48,518 nt of DNA from NCBI GenBank assembly GCA_016875165.1, contig VGSF01000028.1, forward strand, positions 1-48,518, written 5' to 3'. Below the pieces are notes generated by a model. That model was not told the origin of the DNA. It did not search any database and saw only the letters and a program-made list of their open reading frames with translations. Of this stretch, positions 40,544 to 48,518 are shown piece by piece; positions within the stretch are counted from its first letter, which is position 1, and the number at the start of each line of letters is the position of its first letter. This stretch comes from Deltaproteobacteria bacterium (GTDB taxonomy: Bacteria; Desulfobacterota; SM23-61). The translations under genes and the position numbers were made by a program.

Positions 40544-41764
40544 TTGCCCATCTTCGAATATGAGGCGTTGAACAACGCGGGAAAAGCCCTTAGAGGGATC
40601 ATCGATGCTGAGAGCGCCCGAACGGCCCGGACGAAACTCAGGGGGCAGGGATTTTTTCCCACGCAGATTCGGGAAGAAGCAACGGCTGCGAGCGAGCAAG
40701 CCACCCCCCTCTTTTCCTTCCTTTTCAGACAAGTAAAAGCGAAAGATCTTGCCCTGGCCTTAAGGCAGTTGGCCACGCTCATGGAAGCCGGTATTCCTTT
40801 GACTTCCTCCCTTTCAGCCTTGATCGAGCAATCAAATCATCCCGCGCTTAAAAAAACCTTTACCCAGATTCGGGAGCGCGTCAGGGAAGGAAGCAGTTTC
40901 GCCGACTCCCTATCCCGTCATCCCCGGGTGTTCTCAACTCTGTTCATTGGAATGGTCCGGGCCGGGGAAGCAAGCGGCACATTGGATCTTACCCTATCCA
41001 GGTGGGCGGATTTCAGTGAACATCAAGTTGCCCTGCGCCAGAGAATCCGTACAGCCATGACTTACCCGATCTTCATGTTTATCATCGGCCTTGGCGTCCT
41101 GTTTTTCCTGATGGCCTTCGTGGTTCCCACCGTAACCAAAATTTTTTCGGATGTAGGGCAGTCTCTTCCATTGCCCACCATGATCCTTATAACTGTGAGT
41201 GGTCTTTTAAATCGCTTCTGGTGGGCTTTTTTAGGCGGTTTGGTCATTCTGGGCTTCTGGCTGAGAAGTTCCCTGCGCAGTGAATCGGGGGCCCTGATTT
41301 GGGACCGCCTGAAGATGAAATTCCCTCTGGCCGGAGTCCTTTACGGCAAGCTGGCCATTTCCCGCTGGTCCCGGACAATGGGAACGCTATTAAACGGGGG
41401 ATTACCTATGCTTCAGGCCCTGGAGATTTCTCAGGGTGTGGTGGGAAACCGGGTGCTAACGAAAGCGCTAATTAGGGCCCGGGAAAAAATCCGGGAAGGA
41501 GAAGAGGTGTCTTTTACGCTTAGACAGACCGCCCTCTTTCCTTCTCTTGTTCTGGAGATGGTTTCCGTGGGAGAGAAGAGCGGTGCGCTGGGGAAGATGT
41601 TAGAAAAAGTGGCGGCGACTATGGAAAACGAAATCGAGGCAGACTTGCGGAGCCTTATGTCTTTGTTGGAGCCGGTAATGATCCTGATTATGGGATTGGG
41701 GGTCGGATTCATTGCCCTATCTGTGCTTCTGCCCATCCTGGAAATGAGCCAGATAATCCGCTGA
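40544..41764 (+). CDS. gspF: Type II secretion inner-membrane protein GspF
   Basis: 406 residues from TTG 40544 (SD AAGGAG 9-14 bases upstream). Two homologous GspF domains each preceded by cytoplasmic loop sequence: LALALRQLATLMEAGIPLTS and SRWSRTMGTLLNGGLPMLQA; three membrane helices (about 170-190, 220-240, 375-400). Contacts GspE and GspL. Ends 21 bp before gspG. Confidence 0.93.
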   Translation: MPIFEYEALNNAGKALRGIIDAESARTARTKLRGQGFFPTQIREEATAASEQATPLFSFLFRQVKAKDLALALRQLATLMEAGIPLTSSLSALIEQSNHPALKKTFTQIRERVREGSSFADSLSRHPRVFSTLFIGMVRAGEASGTLDLTLSRWADFSEHQVALRQRIRTAMTYPIFMFIIGLGVLFFLMAFVVPTVTKIFSDVGQSLPLPTMILITVSGLLNRFWWAFLGGLVILGFWLRSSLRSESGALIWDRLKMKFPLAGVLYGKLAISRWSRTMGTLLNGGLPMLQALEISQGVVGNRVLTKALIRAREKIREGEEVSFTLRQTALFPSLVLEMVSVGEKSGALGKMLEKVAATMENEIEADLRSLMSLLEPVMILIMGLGVGFIALSVLLPILEMSQIIR

Positions 41765-41785
41765 AGAAACGGAATTGGGGGGAAA

Positions 41786-42277
41786 ATGATTTTTTTGGTT
41801 AAGAATAAAAAGCAAGGAGATGTAAAAATCCCCTTCTCCAAAAGAGGGATTCTTCTCTTGAGAAGGAATGGATTCACCCTGATAGAACTCATGGTGGTTA
41901 TTGTCATTCTGGGCATTCTGGCCGGACTTGTTCTTCCTCGATTTATGGGTAGAACAGAAGAAGCCAAGAGGACAAAAGCCAGGCTGCAGATTGAAAACCT
42001 GGAGGCGGCTTTAAAACTTTATAAGTTAGACAACGGGGCCTATCCCGGCACCGAACAGGGGCTGGAATCTCTTGTGCAGAAACCAACCATGGGGATGATT
42101 CCGAAAAACTGGCGGGAAGGAGGTTACCTGGAAAAGGGACAGATTCCGCTGGATCCGTGGGGAAGGCCTTATGTTTATCTCTCCCCCGGAGCGAAAAACA
42201 AGGACTTTGACCTTAAGTCTCTGGGAGCCGATGGGGAAGAAGGCGGAGAGGGTGAAAATCAGGACATCGAAAGGTGA
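41786..42277 (+). CDS. gspG: Major pseudopilin GspG
   Basis: 163 residues. Prepilin cleavage after G29 in RRNG|FTLIELMVVIVILG with the conserved Glu at +5. Then DNGAYPGTEQGLESLVQKP and DPWGRPYVYLSPG, hallmarks of GspG including the Ca-binding loop; typical length 130-165. Forms the pseudopilus shaft. GGGGGG lies just upstream of the ATG. gspH starts inside its 3' end. Confidence 0.95.
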   Translation: MIFLVKNKKQGDVKIPFSKRGILLLRRNGFTLIELMVVIVILGILAGLVLPRFMGRTEEAKRTKARLQIENLEAALKLYKLDNGAYPGTEQGLESLVQKPTMGMIPKNWREGGYLEKGQIPLDPWGRPYVYLSPGAKNKDFDLKSLGADGEEGGEGENQDIER

Positions 42278-42791
42278 TCTTTATAAGTGCAGCAAGGGGT
42301 TCACTTTTGTTGAATTAATGCTCGTTCTTCTTCTCCTGGGGTTTATATTTCTCCTGACTTTTCCGAACTTTCGTGAATTCATCATGCCCCGGGATATGAA
42401 AAGAGCGGTTCTGAGTTTTGCCGGGAGTCTGCGGTATGCTCAGAATCAGGCCGCCACTACAAAACATAAGTACCGCCTGAATATAGATATAAAGGAAAAC
42501 GCTTTTTGGGTCACCCGGGAAGGTGAAAGGGGGAAATTTTCCCGGGATCCATCTTCTCAGGGCCAGATCCATTACCTCCCGGAGGGAGTGATTTTTTTGG
42601 ATGTTTACCATCCGGAACGGGGCAAAGTTCATGAAGGAGCGGCCTATGTGGAATTTTGGCCAACAGGGTGGGCTGAGGAATGCACGATTCATCTTAAAAA
42701 AAGCGAAAAAGAGGTGTTTACTATTTTCGTAAATCCCCTGGGCGGAAAAATCGAAGTGGCTGCTGGCTATATGGAACGGGAGAAGGAATGA
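42252..42791 (+). CDS. gspH: Minor pseudopilin GspH
   Basis: 179 residues. Prepilin-type start: CSKG|FTFVELMLVLLLLG with Glu at +5, then a GspH-like domain (LSFAGSLRYAQNQAATTKHK, EFWPTGWAEECTIHLK). GTG 42252 chosen (GGAG 5 bases before) because the longer frame to 42171 would start within gspG. Overlaps gspG by 26 bp. Part of the tip complex with GspI, J and K. Confidence 0.88.
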   Translation: MKIRTSKGDLYKCSKGFTFVELMLVLLLLGFIFLLTFPNFREFIMPRDMKRAVLSFAGSLRYAQNQAATTKHKYRLNIDIKENAFWVTREGERGKFSRDPSSQGQIHYLPEGVIFLDVYHPERGKVHEGAAYVEFWPTGWAEECTIHLKKSEKEVFTIFVNPLGGKIEVAAGYMEREKE

Positions 42792-43171
42792 TCCTTAAAA
42801 GCGCATTCTGCAAAAGACCTGCCGGCTTTAGTCTGCTGGAGGTGATGATTGCTCTGGCCATCCTCTCTCTGGTTGCTGTCGCCTTTTTGCGGTCTCAAGT
42901 CGGCAGCGTCCGCCTGGTTGATGAAGCAAGCCAGATATCTCTGGCCACCTTGCTGGCCAGGGAGAAGATGGCTGAGTTGGAAAGCATTGGTTTTTCCGAG
43001 CCCCAAAAAAACTCCGGAACTGGCGGGAAGGAATTTCCTGTGTTTAGATGGGAGCAGGTTGTTTCGCTGACGGAAGTGTTGAACCTGCGGAAGGCCCAGG
43101 TCCGGGTTTTTTGGATGGAAGGAAGGCAGGAACGCACTCTGGAGCTTACGGCCTACTTTGCCAAAAGATGA
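42788..43171 (+). CDS. gspI: Minor pseudopilin GspI
   Basis: 127 residues. Cleavage site RPAG|FSLLEVMIALAIL with Glu at +5. A short all-beta domain with LLAREKMAELESIGFS and the Trp-rich EFPVFRWEQVV is typical. The ATG overlaps the gspH stop by four bases. Part of the tip complex. Confidence 0.92.
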   Translation: MILKSAFCKRPAGFSLLEVMIALAILSLVAVAFLRSQVGSVRLVDEASQISLATLLAREKMAELESIGFSEPQKNSGTGGKEFPVFRWEQVVSLTEVLNLRKAQVRVFWMEGRQERTLELTAYFAKR

Positions 43172-43233
43172 AATTGGGGAACCCGAGCAGGTCCGGAAGC
43201 CAGGGCGCTTCGCTTAGATAGACCAAACAGACT

Positions 43234-43893
43234 ATGATGCGAAAAGGCGGCTTTACCTTATTCGAAATCCTGATGACTCTGGCCATCATGTCCGTAGTCT
43301 TTTCCCTTCTCTACATGACTTTTAACCAATCCATGATGGTCATGGCCAATGCTTCAGATCGTGCGGAGGTCATCCAGCAAGGCAGGTTGATCCTGGAGAG
43401 AATGACAGCGGAGTTGAAAGGAAGCTTCATATCCAATAAGGGGGGGCGACCTCAGGCTTTTCAATACGGGTTAATAGGGCAGACAAGCAGGGCAGGGGAT
43501 TATTTCCAGGATCGATTGGATTTCACATCTTTGGCTCACCCCTATGCCAGCATTCAAGAAGGCAGGGGAGAAATCCTGGAGATAGGATATTTTCTAGATC
43601 ATGAGCCGGGGGGGAAGGGGCTTACCCTTTTTCGACGTCAGGATGAGGCTGTAGATGGAGATTTGTTGCGGGGAGGGCGAAAACTGGCGGTCTGTGACGG
43701 TGTGCGCGGGCTTAGCTTCTTATTCTTCGACCGGCAGGGGAGAAAGCAAAAAGAATGGAATTCATCGGAAGGAGATAAGCGCCATGAACTTCCGGCGCGG
43801 ATAGAGATTATTTTAACCCTGGAAGATTCTCATAACCAGATTCATACCTTTCGCAGCCAGGTTTTTTTACCATTGGCCGGGGAAAGAGGATAA
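43234..43893 (+). CDS. gspJ: Minor pseudopilin GspJ
   Basis: 219 residues. KGG|FTLFEILMTLAIMSV prepilin motif, Glu at +5, then MTAELKGSFISNKGGRPQAF, DFTSLAHPYASIQEGRGEIL, a GspJ-type domain. Two ATGs at 43234/43237; SD is weak. 62-bp gap from gspI without structure. Confidence 0.9.
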   Translation: MMRKGGFTLFEILMTLAIMSVVFSLLYMTFNQSMMVMANASDRAEVIQQGRLILERMTAELKGSFISNKGGRPQAFQYGLIGQTSRAGDYFQDRLDFTSLAHPYASIQEGRGEILEIGYFLDHEPGGKGLTLFRRQDEAVDGDLLRGGRKLAVCDGVRGLSFLFFDRQGRKQKEWNSSEGDKRHELPARIEIILTLEDSHNQIHTFRSQVFLPLAGERG

Positions 43894-43898
43894 AGCAG

Positions 43899-44858
43899 GT
43901 GAATTCGATTTCTGATTGGCCGGGAAGTCAAAAGGGCGTCGCTTTAGTGTTGACCCTGCTCATCCTCACCCTCCTCGTGGTTACGGGCCTGCAACTCAAC
44001 CGGGCCATGCGGGTGGAGGCCAACCTGGCCGGTAATTTCCGGGACCTGACCCAGGCATCCTGCATCGCCCAGTCGGGAGTGGAGATTGCCCGGGCCCTGA
44101 TCCAGGAGGATGAGCCATCCTATGACGCCCTGGACGAGAGATGGGCAAAGTTCGAGATTCTGGCAGTTTTTTCTTCCCAGCTTTTCAATGAGGGTCATTT
44201 TGCCGGACAGATTGCCGACGAGAGCGCTAAATTTAATCTAAATGGCCTGATTGATCAATACGGGAATGTAGACCAGAAGAAGAAAAACCAACTCGACCGT
44301 CTCTTTTCTGTTTTGGGACACGACCCGAAGAAAGTCGATGCCCTCCTGGATTGGCTTGACCCCGACGATCAGAAAAGACCCCTGGGGGCAGAAAGGGAAT
44401 ATTATATAAACCTGAAACGCCCTTACGCCCCAAAGAACGGGCCCCTCGATTCTCTTGGAGAATTACTGCTGATTAAGGAAATTGACGTTTCCACCTTCCA
44501 GGGAACTGATGAGCGGGAAGGGCTAAAGAAATACTTGACCATCTATTCCGACAGAAAAATTAACATTAACACAGCCAGTCTGCCGGTTCTCATGAGCCTT
44601 TCAGAGAGAGTGGACCGCTCTATGGCCCAGGCTGTGCTGGATTACCGCCAGGAAAAGCCCTTTGGCAAAGCCGAAGATCTCCGTTCCGTTCCGGGTTGGG
44701 ATCAGGTTTACCCGGAGGTCAGCAGCGAGATCACTGTGGGGAGTAATTTCTTTTCCGTAAATGTGCTCGGACATTATCGCGATGCCCGGGCCGTGGTGCA
44801 GACGGTGGTTAAGAGAGAGGGAAGGAAAACCAGGGTTCTTTACTGGAAAACCGGATAA
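43899..44858 (+). CDS. gspK: Minor pseudopilin GspK
   Basis: 319 residues. Prepilin motif QKG|VALVLTLLILTLL, lacking Glu at +5 as is normal for GspK. Larger globular domain including a SAM-like fold: ININTASLPVLMSLS and KAEDLRSVPGWDQVYP. Caps the pseudopilus tip. GTG start, 5 bp after gspJ stop. Confidence 0.92.
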   Translation: MNSISDWPGSQKGVALVLTLLILTLLVVTGLQLNRAMRVEANLAGNFRDLTQASCIAQSGVEIARALIQEDEPSYDALDERWAKFEILAVFSSQLFNEGHFAGQIADESAKFNLNGLIDQYGNVDQKKKNQLDRLFSVLGHDPKKVDALLDWLDPDDQKRPLGAEREYYINLKRPYAPKNGPLDSLGELLLIKEIDVSTFQGTDEREGLKKYLTIYSDRKININTASLPVLMSLSERVDRSMAQAVLDYRQEKPFGKAEDLRSVPGWDQVYPEVSSEITVGSNFFSVNVLGHYRDARAVVQTVVKREGRKTRVLYWKTG

Positions 44859-44946
44859 TATAAAGACCGTAAGTCGCAAGGCGCGAGGCGCGAATTGGGC
44901 AATTTTCCAAGGGGTACGAACTTTTAAATTATAAAAAGGCCAGAGA
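44859..44946. other. gspK-gspL spacer with AAGGCG tract
   Basis: Contains CCGTAAGTCGCAAGGCGCGAGGCG and ends with a short AT-rich stretch before gspL. No gene. Confidence 0.45.
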
Positions 44947-46392
44947 ATGAGTATCAAAACTTGGGGTTTGGATTTTGGTTCAACCGGGATTAAAGCCGTA
45001 GAACTAACCCGTACCTGGCAGGGGCATCGGGTAACGAACTACGGGTTTTATCCTTATAGCAGTACGGAAAAGGCCCGGGGCGAGAAACTCCAGATTTTGG
45101 CGAAGATATTTCCCGGAGGAGAAAAGGAGGGGAAAAATATAATCGTATCCCTTCCCTCGCATCGAATGATGGTCCACCGGCTTTCGCTCCCTTTTAAGGA
45201 GATGAAAAAGAACCAGCAGGTAATAAAATTTGAAGTTGAGTCCTTGCTCCCTTTGGCCATCGATCAGGTGCTTGTTGATTTTTACATGGCCAAAGGAGGT
45301 CCAGACGGAAATAAAGCCCTGGCCTTTGCTGTTAGGAAAGAGGAACTAAAAGAGCAACTTTCCTTGATGGAGGAGGCGGGCCTGGACCCGGAAAGCGTGG
45401 TTCCAGAAGCCCTGGCCCTTTTCTGGCTGGCCAGGAACCTAAGAGTTGGCATTTCCTCCGGCGCTCTTCTGGATGTGGGGCAGGAGAAGACCACGATGAT
45501 CGTCTGGCATGATGAAAACCTGACCCTGATTCGGTCAATCTCCATCGCCGGGATGGTTACGCCCGCCTTAAGCCACCTGGCCGATGAAGTCAAACGGACG
45601 TTGATCTCGTATGAATCAGGTCCAGCCGGCCAGCCCGTGGAAAAAATCTTTCTGACGGGCGGCTCTGCCGCCTTGCCCGGTATCGAAGAAGTTTTTGGCG
45701 AAAATCTAAAAACCCCTGTGGCCATCCTGGACATTAATCGCATTTCTCCCGCCTTGATGGCGGATGTTCCCGAAGAACACCACCATGCCCTCGCTGTGGC
45801 CCTCGGCGCTGCTTTCCGGGAGTCCGCCAGGGAGGCAGAGCGGGTTAATTTTCGGCAGGAAGAATTTGCTTCTGTAAGGAAGGCGAAAAAGGAAAAAACC
45901 CGGGCGACTCTTCTCCTCTCCTACGCAATCATCCTTGCCGTCCTGGGGATTGCGGCTTTTTCAGTGAACCTATACCTGAAAGAAAAGAAATACCAGGACC
46001 TGAAAGCCGAGATCCGCAAAGAATTTATGCAAGCCCACCCCGGGATCAAGAAAGTAGTTAGCGAAGTCCAGCAGATGAAAAATTTCGTGCAAGAAGAAAA
46101 GGCGCGCGTGGACGCCCTGGGGGGGCTGTCTAAAGTTAGCTCACCCCTGGAAATCCTGCGCGAATTCAGCACGATGATCGAGGCCGATTGGAAAATCAGG
46201 GTTACTGACCTGATCGTGGAACCAGAAACCGTGGAAGTGGCCGGCGAGGCAGATTCTTTCGAGACAGTCAACCGCATAAAATCAAAGCTGGACAAATCCC
46301 CTCTATACAAAGATGTCCAGTTGAAAACGGCGCGGGCCAGCGCTTTAGAGAACGTGATCGAATTCAAGCTTCAGATGAAACGGGGGATTTAA
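44947..46392 (+). CDS. gspL: Type II secretion GspL, PilM-PilN-like fusion
   Basis: 481 residues. Amino-terminal actin-like (PilM-type) domain: DFGSTGIKAVEL, SLPSHRMMVHRLSLP, ALLDVGQEKTTM, FLTGGSAALPGI. A single membrane helix near 318-341, then a PilN-type periplasmic domain (REFSTMIEADWKIRVTDL, FETVNRIKSKLDKSP). Longer than many GspL (about 400), with a complete PilM part. Recruits GspE to the membrane. ATG with no strong SD. Confidence 0.9.
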   Translation: MSIKTWGLDFGSTGIKAVELTRTWQGHRVTNYGFYPYSSTEKARGEKLQILAKIFPGGEKEGKNIIVSLPSHRMMVHRLSLPFKEMKKNQQVIKFEVESLLPLAIDQVLVDFYMAKGGPDGNKALAFAVRKEELKEQLSLMEEAGLDPESVVPEALALFWLARNLRVGISSGALLDVGQEKTTMIVWHDENLTLIRSISIAGMVTPALSHLADEVKRTLISYESGPAGQPVEKIFLTGGSAALPGIEEVFGENLKTPVAILDINRISPALMADVPEEHHHALAVALGAAFRESAREAERVNFRQEEFASVRKAKKEKTRATLLLSYAIILAVLGIAAFSVNLYLKEKKYQDLKAEIRKEFMQAHPGIKKVVSEVQQMKNFVQEEKARVDALGGLSKVSSPLEILREFSTMIEADWKIRVTDLIVEPETVEVAGEADSFETVNRIKSKLDKSPLYKDVQLKTARASALENVIEFKLQMKRGI

Positions 46393-46395
46393 GGA

Positions 46396-46911
46396 GTGAA
46401 GATTTCAGGAAGGGAAAAAGCCTTTCTCGTCAGTGGAGCCTGCATCATCGGGGTTTTGCTGGTATTCCATCTGGCTTTATACCCTGCGCTCAAGCGGGCC
46501 CGGGATTTGGAACGGCTCATCCCGCAAAAAGAGCGGGAACTTAAAGAGCTTCGTCTGCTCACGAAAGAGTACGATTCCTTAAAACAGCTAAGAATGGTTA
46601 TGGCCCAGAAGGTTCCGGTGGAAGAAAGGGCTCTCTCGCCGCTCTCTAAACTGGACGGCTGGGTTGAACGGTCCGGCCTCCGCCAGAATATCCGTTCCAT
46701 TAAACCAACTCCGGCGGTGGGGGGCGGAGCGGAAGTAATGACGGTCGAGTTATCGCTGGAAAAAGCAGACCTTCCTCACCTGACCCGTTTTCTTTATTTA
46801 ATCCAGTCTTCTCCAGGGGGGTTTCGTATCGCGCGCATGGCCATAAAGCCCCGTTATACAACTCCCCGATTTCTGGACATCACCCTGCAGATGGTATTCT
46901 ACCGGGGATAG
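46396..46911 (+). CDS. gspM: Type II secretion GspM
   Basis: 171 residues from GTG, 3 bp after gspL. One membrane helix (SGACIIGVLLVFHLALYP) after a short basic start, a coiled-coil-like stretch (ARDLERLIPQKERELKELRL), then a ferredoxin-like periplasmic fold (VMTVELSLEKADLPHLTRFL). Partners GspL. The SD is likely GGGGG, 9 bases before. Confidence 0.87.
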   Translation: MKISGREKAFLVSGACIIGVLLVFHLALYPALKRARDLERLIPQKERELKELRLLTKEYDSLKQLRMVMAQKVPVEERALSPLSKLDGWVERSGLRQNIRSIKPTPAVGGGAEVMTVELSLEKADLPHLTRFLYLIQSSPGGFRIARMAIKPRYTTPRFLDITLQMVFYRG

Positions 46912-46933
46912 TACAGGATTCATCGAATCGCCC

Positions 46934-47650
46934 ATGCAGATATTCGGATATGCCTTTTATGCCCTTTCACTCCTATACGTTTTCTTTTTATGGCACTTTC
47001 CTTATGATGGAGTAAAAAGAGCGGTCATTCAAAACTTCGAAGAAACGCTTCCGCTGAGTTTGTCCATCGGCAGGGCAGGGCCTTCTTTTCCTTTTCACCT
47101 TCACTTTGAAAAGTTACACATTCACTCCAAGGCTCTTTTTTTTGAGGTTCCTGACGTGGCCGTTCAGCCTAACCCTGTGAGTTTTTTATTGGGAAAAACC
47201 GATCTTCGTCTGAAAGATTTACAAACCTCTCAGCGCTTACAAGGGGAAATCAAATCCGAAAAGAATCAGGGCCGGATGAAAATCAAACTCAACAATCTGG
47301 AGGTCAAAGCATCTTCGCCAAATGAGTTTTCCTTCCCGATGAAGCTAAGCGGAGAGGCAACCCTGCAATGGGTGCAGGATGATTTTGGAAAGGTTAACGG
47401 GCAGGCCTGGGCCTTGCTGCAGCGGGGCGAGATTCAAGGAATTCAAGGCACGAAGCTTCCTTTGCCCCTAAGCCTGTTCGATACAGTCCGGGTTGAAATT
47501 CAGATCCAGGAAGGAAATCTGCTGCTGAAACGGCTGGTGGCTTCCGGAAAGGATTTGAAGGAGATCGTTCTGAAAGATATCCCGATTACCGGCATGGAAA
47601 AAGGCGAATTCCCGGACCTTAGCCTTTTTTTCCAACTTTCCCCTAAATAA
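46934..47650 (+). CDS. gspN: Type II secretion GspN
   Basis: 238 residues: a membrane helix at 5-20 followed by all-beta sequence (SIGRAGPSFPFHLHFEKL, VKASSPNEFSFPMKLSGEA, GTKLPLPLSLFDTVRVEIQI). This is the GspN layout, usually last in the operon. No other motif; support is position plus fold pattern. The operon ends here. Confidence 0.8.
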   Translation: MQIFGYAFYALSLLYVFFLWHFPYDGVKRAVIQNFEETLPLSLSIGRAGPSFPFHLHFEKLHIHSKALFFEVPDVAVQPNPVSFLLGKTDLRLKDLQTSQRLQGEIKSEKNQGRMKIKLNNLEVKASSPNEFSFPMKLSGEATLQWVQDDFGKVNGQAWALLQRGEIQGIQGTKLPLPLSLFDTVRVEIQIQEGNLLLKRLVASGKDLKEIVLKDIPITGMEKGEFPDLSLFFQLSPK

Positions 47651-47687
47651 TAACAGGGGAGATTCTTTGAAAATCTGGCGCTCAATC

Positions 47688-47727
47688 GTCATTCCGGGCA
47701 AGCGAAGCGCGACCCGGAATCCAGATT
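47688..47727 (+). repeat. Half of a GTCATTCCGGG palindromic element
   Basis: CGTCATTCCGGGCAAGCG and GCGACCCGGAATCCAG, the left half seen in full at 20070 and 38577; right half absent. Confidence 0.75.
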
Positions 47728-47783
47728 TTTCAAGGCAGAGTCATTACTGGCTCCGCCTTTCATGGAAACAAATTTTAAACCCC

Positions 47784-48329
47784 TCAGCCCTTCTTAAATC
47801 TCCTTCTAATTCCAATAAGACCGATTAACCCGGAACCGAGAAGGAGCATCGTGGGCGGTATGGGGACGTGGTTGGAAATTTTTTCATACACCACGTCGTT
47901 GGCGCAGTTTACCGTCCAACTAATAATAAAATCTTCTGAACCGATATAAAGACCGCCTCCCGATAGTCCTGAAAAATTAAAAGTTGATGAAACTATTGTC
48001 CCGGTAGAAAGTGGTGTTTGCCATCCTGAGAAATATGTGCTTCCGATGGGGCCAGTTAAATTTTTTACTCCCACAGGATGACTATCTCTTATGTCATATC
48101 CAGACCAATTTCTTGTTTCGTTGGATAATAAATAATTACTGTTATTGGCATCTCCTTTTACTGAGGATAGATTTAAAGAAAATAGATTATAATTGCCTTG
48201 AGATGTTTGCCCATTGGTATTAATTAAATAATTCCAGCTATTGTCTGCATTTAAGTCTATAAATAAATCTCCTGGTTTTAAAAGACTCCAAATATTCAGG
48301 TAACCATCTGCTATGTAATTAGAGTCTGT
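47784..48329 (-). pseudogene. PEP-CTERM sorting-domain protein, 5' part missing
   Basis: The frame is open from 48329 down to the TGA at 47784-47786 (181 codons). The carboxy end VPIPPTMLLLGSGLIGLIGI then RRRFKKG is a classic PEP-CTERM signal: short Pro motif, membrane helix, basic tail, target of an exosortase. The rest is Asn/Ser/Gly-rich (WSLLKPGDLFIDLNADNSWN), typical of secreted proteins of this class. An in-frame TAA at 48330 and no signal peptide mean that the start has been lost, apparently at a sequence with GTTTATAAAC, similar to ends of IS5/IS1182-type elements. Confidence 0.75.
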
Positions 48330-48518
48330 TTATAAACTGCCGATTTTTTGAAAGAGCCAGCGTGTCGAATTGGTCGGCTCAGATAAGTTAACAATATTTT
48401 ATATCCAAGAACGGCTTCAATGAGTCCCGAGGCGAAAAATGCTCGGATCTGGACGCACCTCTACTTTCGGCTTCTCTATTCGTCACATTCTGAGTAAAAT
48501 TATTGAGGCTGAGGCATT
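48330..48518. other. Right edge: probable end of an insertion element, unresolved
   Basis: The segment starts with GAGTCTGTTTATAAACTGCC across the break in the PEP-CTERM frame. No transposase motif is visible in the remaining 180 bp on either strand, so it is only a candidate mobile-element end. Confidence 0.35.

Noticed and set aside
44947..47650. gspL-M-N read as a type IV pilus pilM-N-O set
   Set aside because: The upstream genes are clearly gspC to gspK with a GspD secretin and GspG, so this is type II secretion.
1..48518. Window length equals that of phage lambda (48,518 bases)
   Set aside because: No structural, lysis or replication phage genes are seen; gene content is bacterial chromosomal. 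The length match is coincidental.

Overview
The window looks like a chromosomal segment of an anaerobic, Gram-negative, deltaproteobacterial (Desulfobacterota-type) organism; this is inference from gene content and no marker gene fixes the taxon. Pointers are a complete general secretion (type II) operon in C-to-N order, a metalloprotease ending in a CFI-box C-terminal domain, the [FeFe]-hydrogenase maturase HydF, a tungstate ABC transporter, an Fe-S Old-Yellow-Enzyme-type reductase, a CoA-ligase (NDP-forming) alpha-type protein, a diiron rubrerythrin-like protein, DUF362 and Cys-rich proteins, and a PEP-CTERM remnant. The intergenic space is unusually rich in short palindromic and terminal-inverted-repeat elements.

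Layout. 1-5400: an integron-type gene-cassette array without an integrase in view, marked by attC sites at 1174-1387, 1789-2091, 2578-2713, 3607-3664, about 4620-4732 (left arm unresolved) and 5372-5405 (partial). The cassettes carry HicB/HicA, a membrane protein, a RusA-like resolvase with DUF4160/DUF2442, an unknown possible nuclease-fold protein and an RHH/MazF pair; another unknown protein precedes the first attC. Remnants of REP-associated tyrosine transposases lie at 1-486 and 4180-4440. 5400-9310: aldo/keto reductase remnant, arfB, a 1.1-kb gene-free palindromic stretch, thiolase and a YhcH-family gene. 9310-18170: trmO, an Fe-S flavin oxidoreductase, a YdjM-like membrane protein, Fe-alcohol dehydrogenase, ubiE/menG and an acyl-CoA-synthetase alpha-type protein, separated by repeats. 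18170-26190: radical SAM, patatin lipoprotein, DUF362 plus Cys-rich protein, rubrerythrin-like protein, DUF401 permease, epmA. 26190-32540: UDP-sugar pyrophosphorylase and hydF on +, facing the tungstate operon (regulator-tupA-tupB-tupC) on -. 33110-47650: a small exported protein and the CFI-box metalloprotease, then gspC-D-E-F-G-H-I-J-K-L-M-N on +. 47784-48329: 3' part of a PEP-CTERM gene, cut at its 5' side.

How genes fit together. Thiolase, Fe-ADH, the flavin oxidoreductase and the acyl-CoA synthetase alpha-type protein suggest anaerobic acyl-CoA and alcohol/aldehyde metabolism; ubiE/menG suggests menaquinone. The tungstate operon is headed by a HTH plus periplasmic-binding-protein-like regulator behind a near-consensus promoter, suggesting ligand-controlled tungstate uptake. 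The secretion operon holds all core genes except the prepilin peptidase; the adjacent CFI-box metalloprotease is a plausible substrate.

The strongest candidate for something undescribed is a roughly 265-bp intergenic element present four times (12366, 13384, 15892, 25737). It has imperfect terminal inverted repeats and an internal long-range stem whose two arms change together between copies, which points to selection or replication through a folded form. A second system is a set of modular palindromic elements in which two terminal-repeat types carry three interchangeable inner palindromes, sometimes nested.
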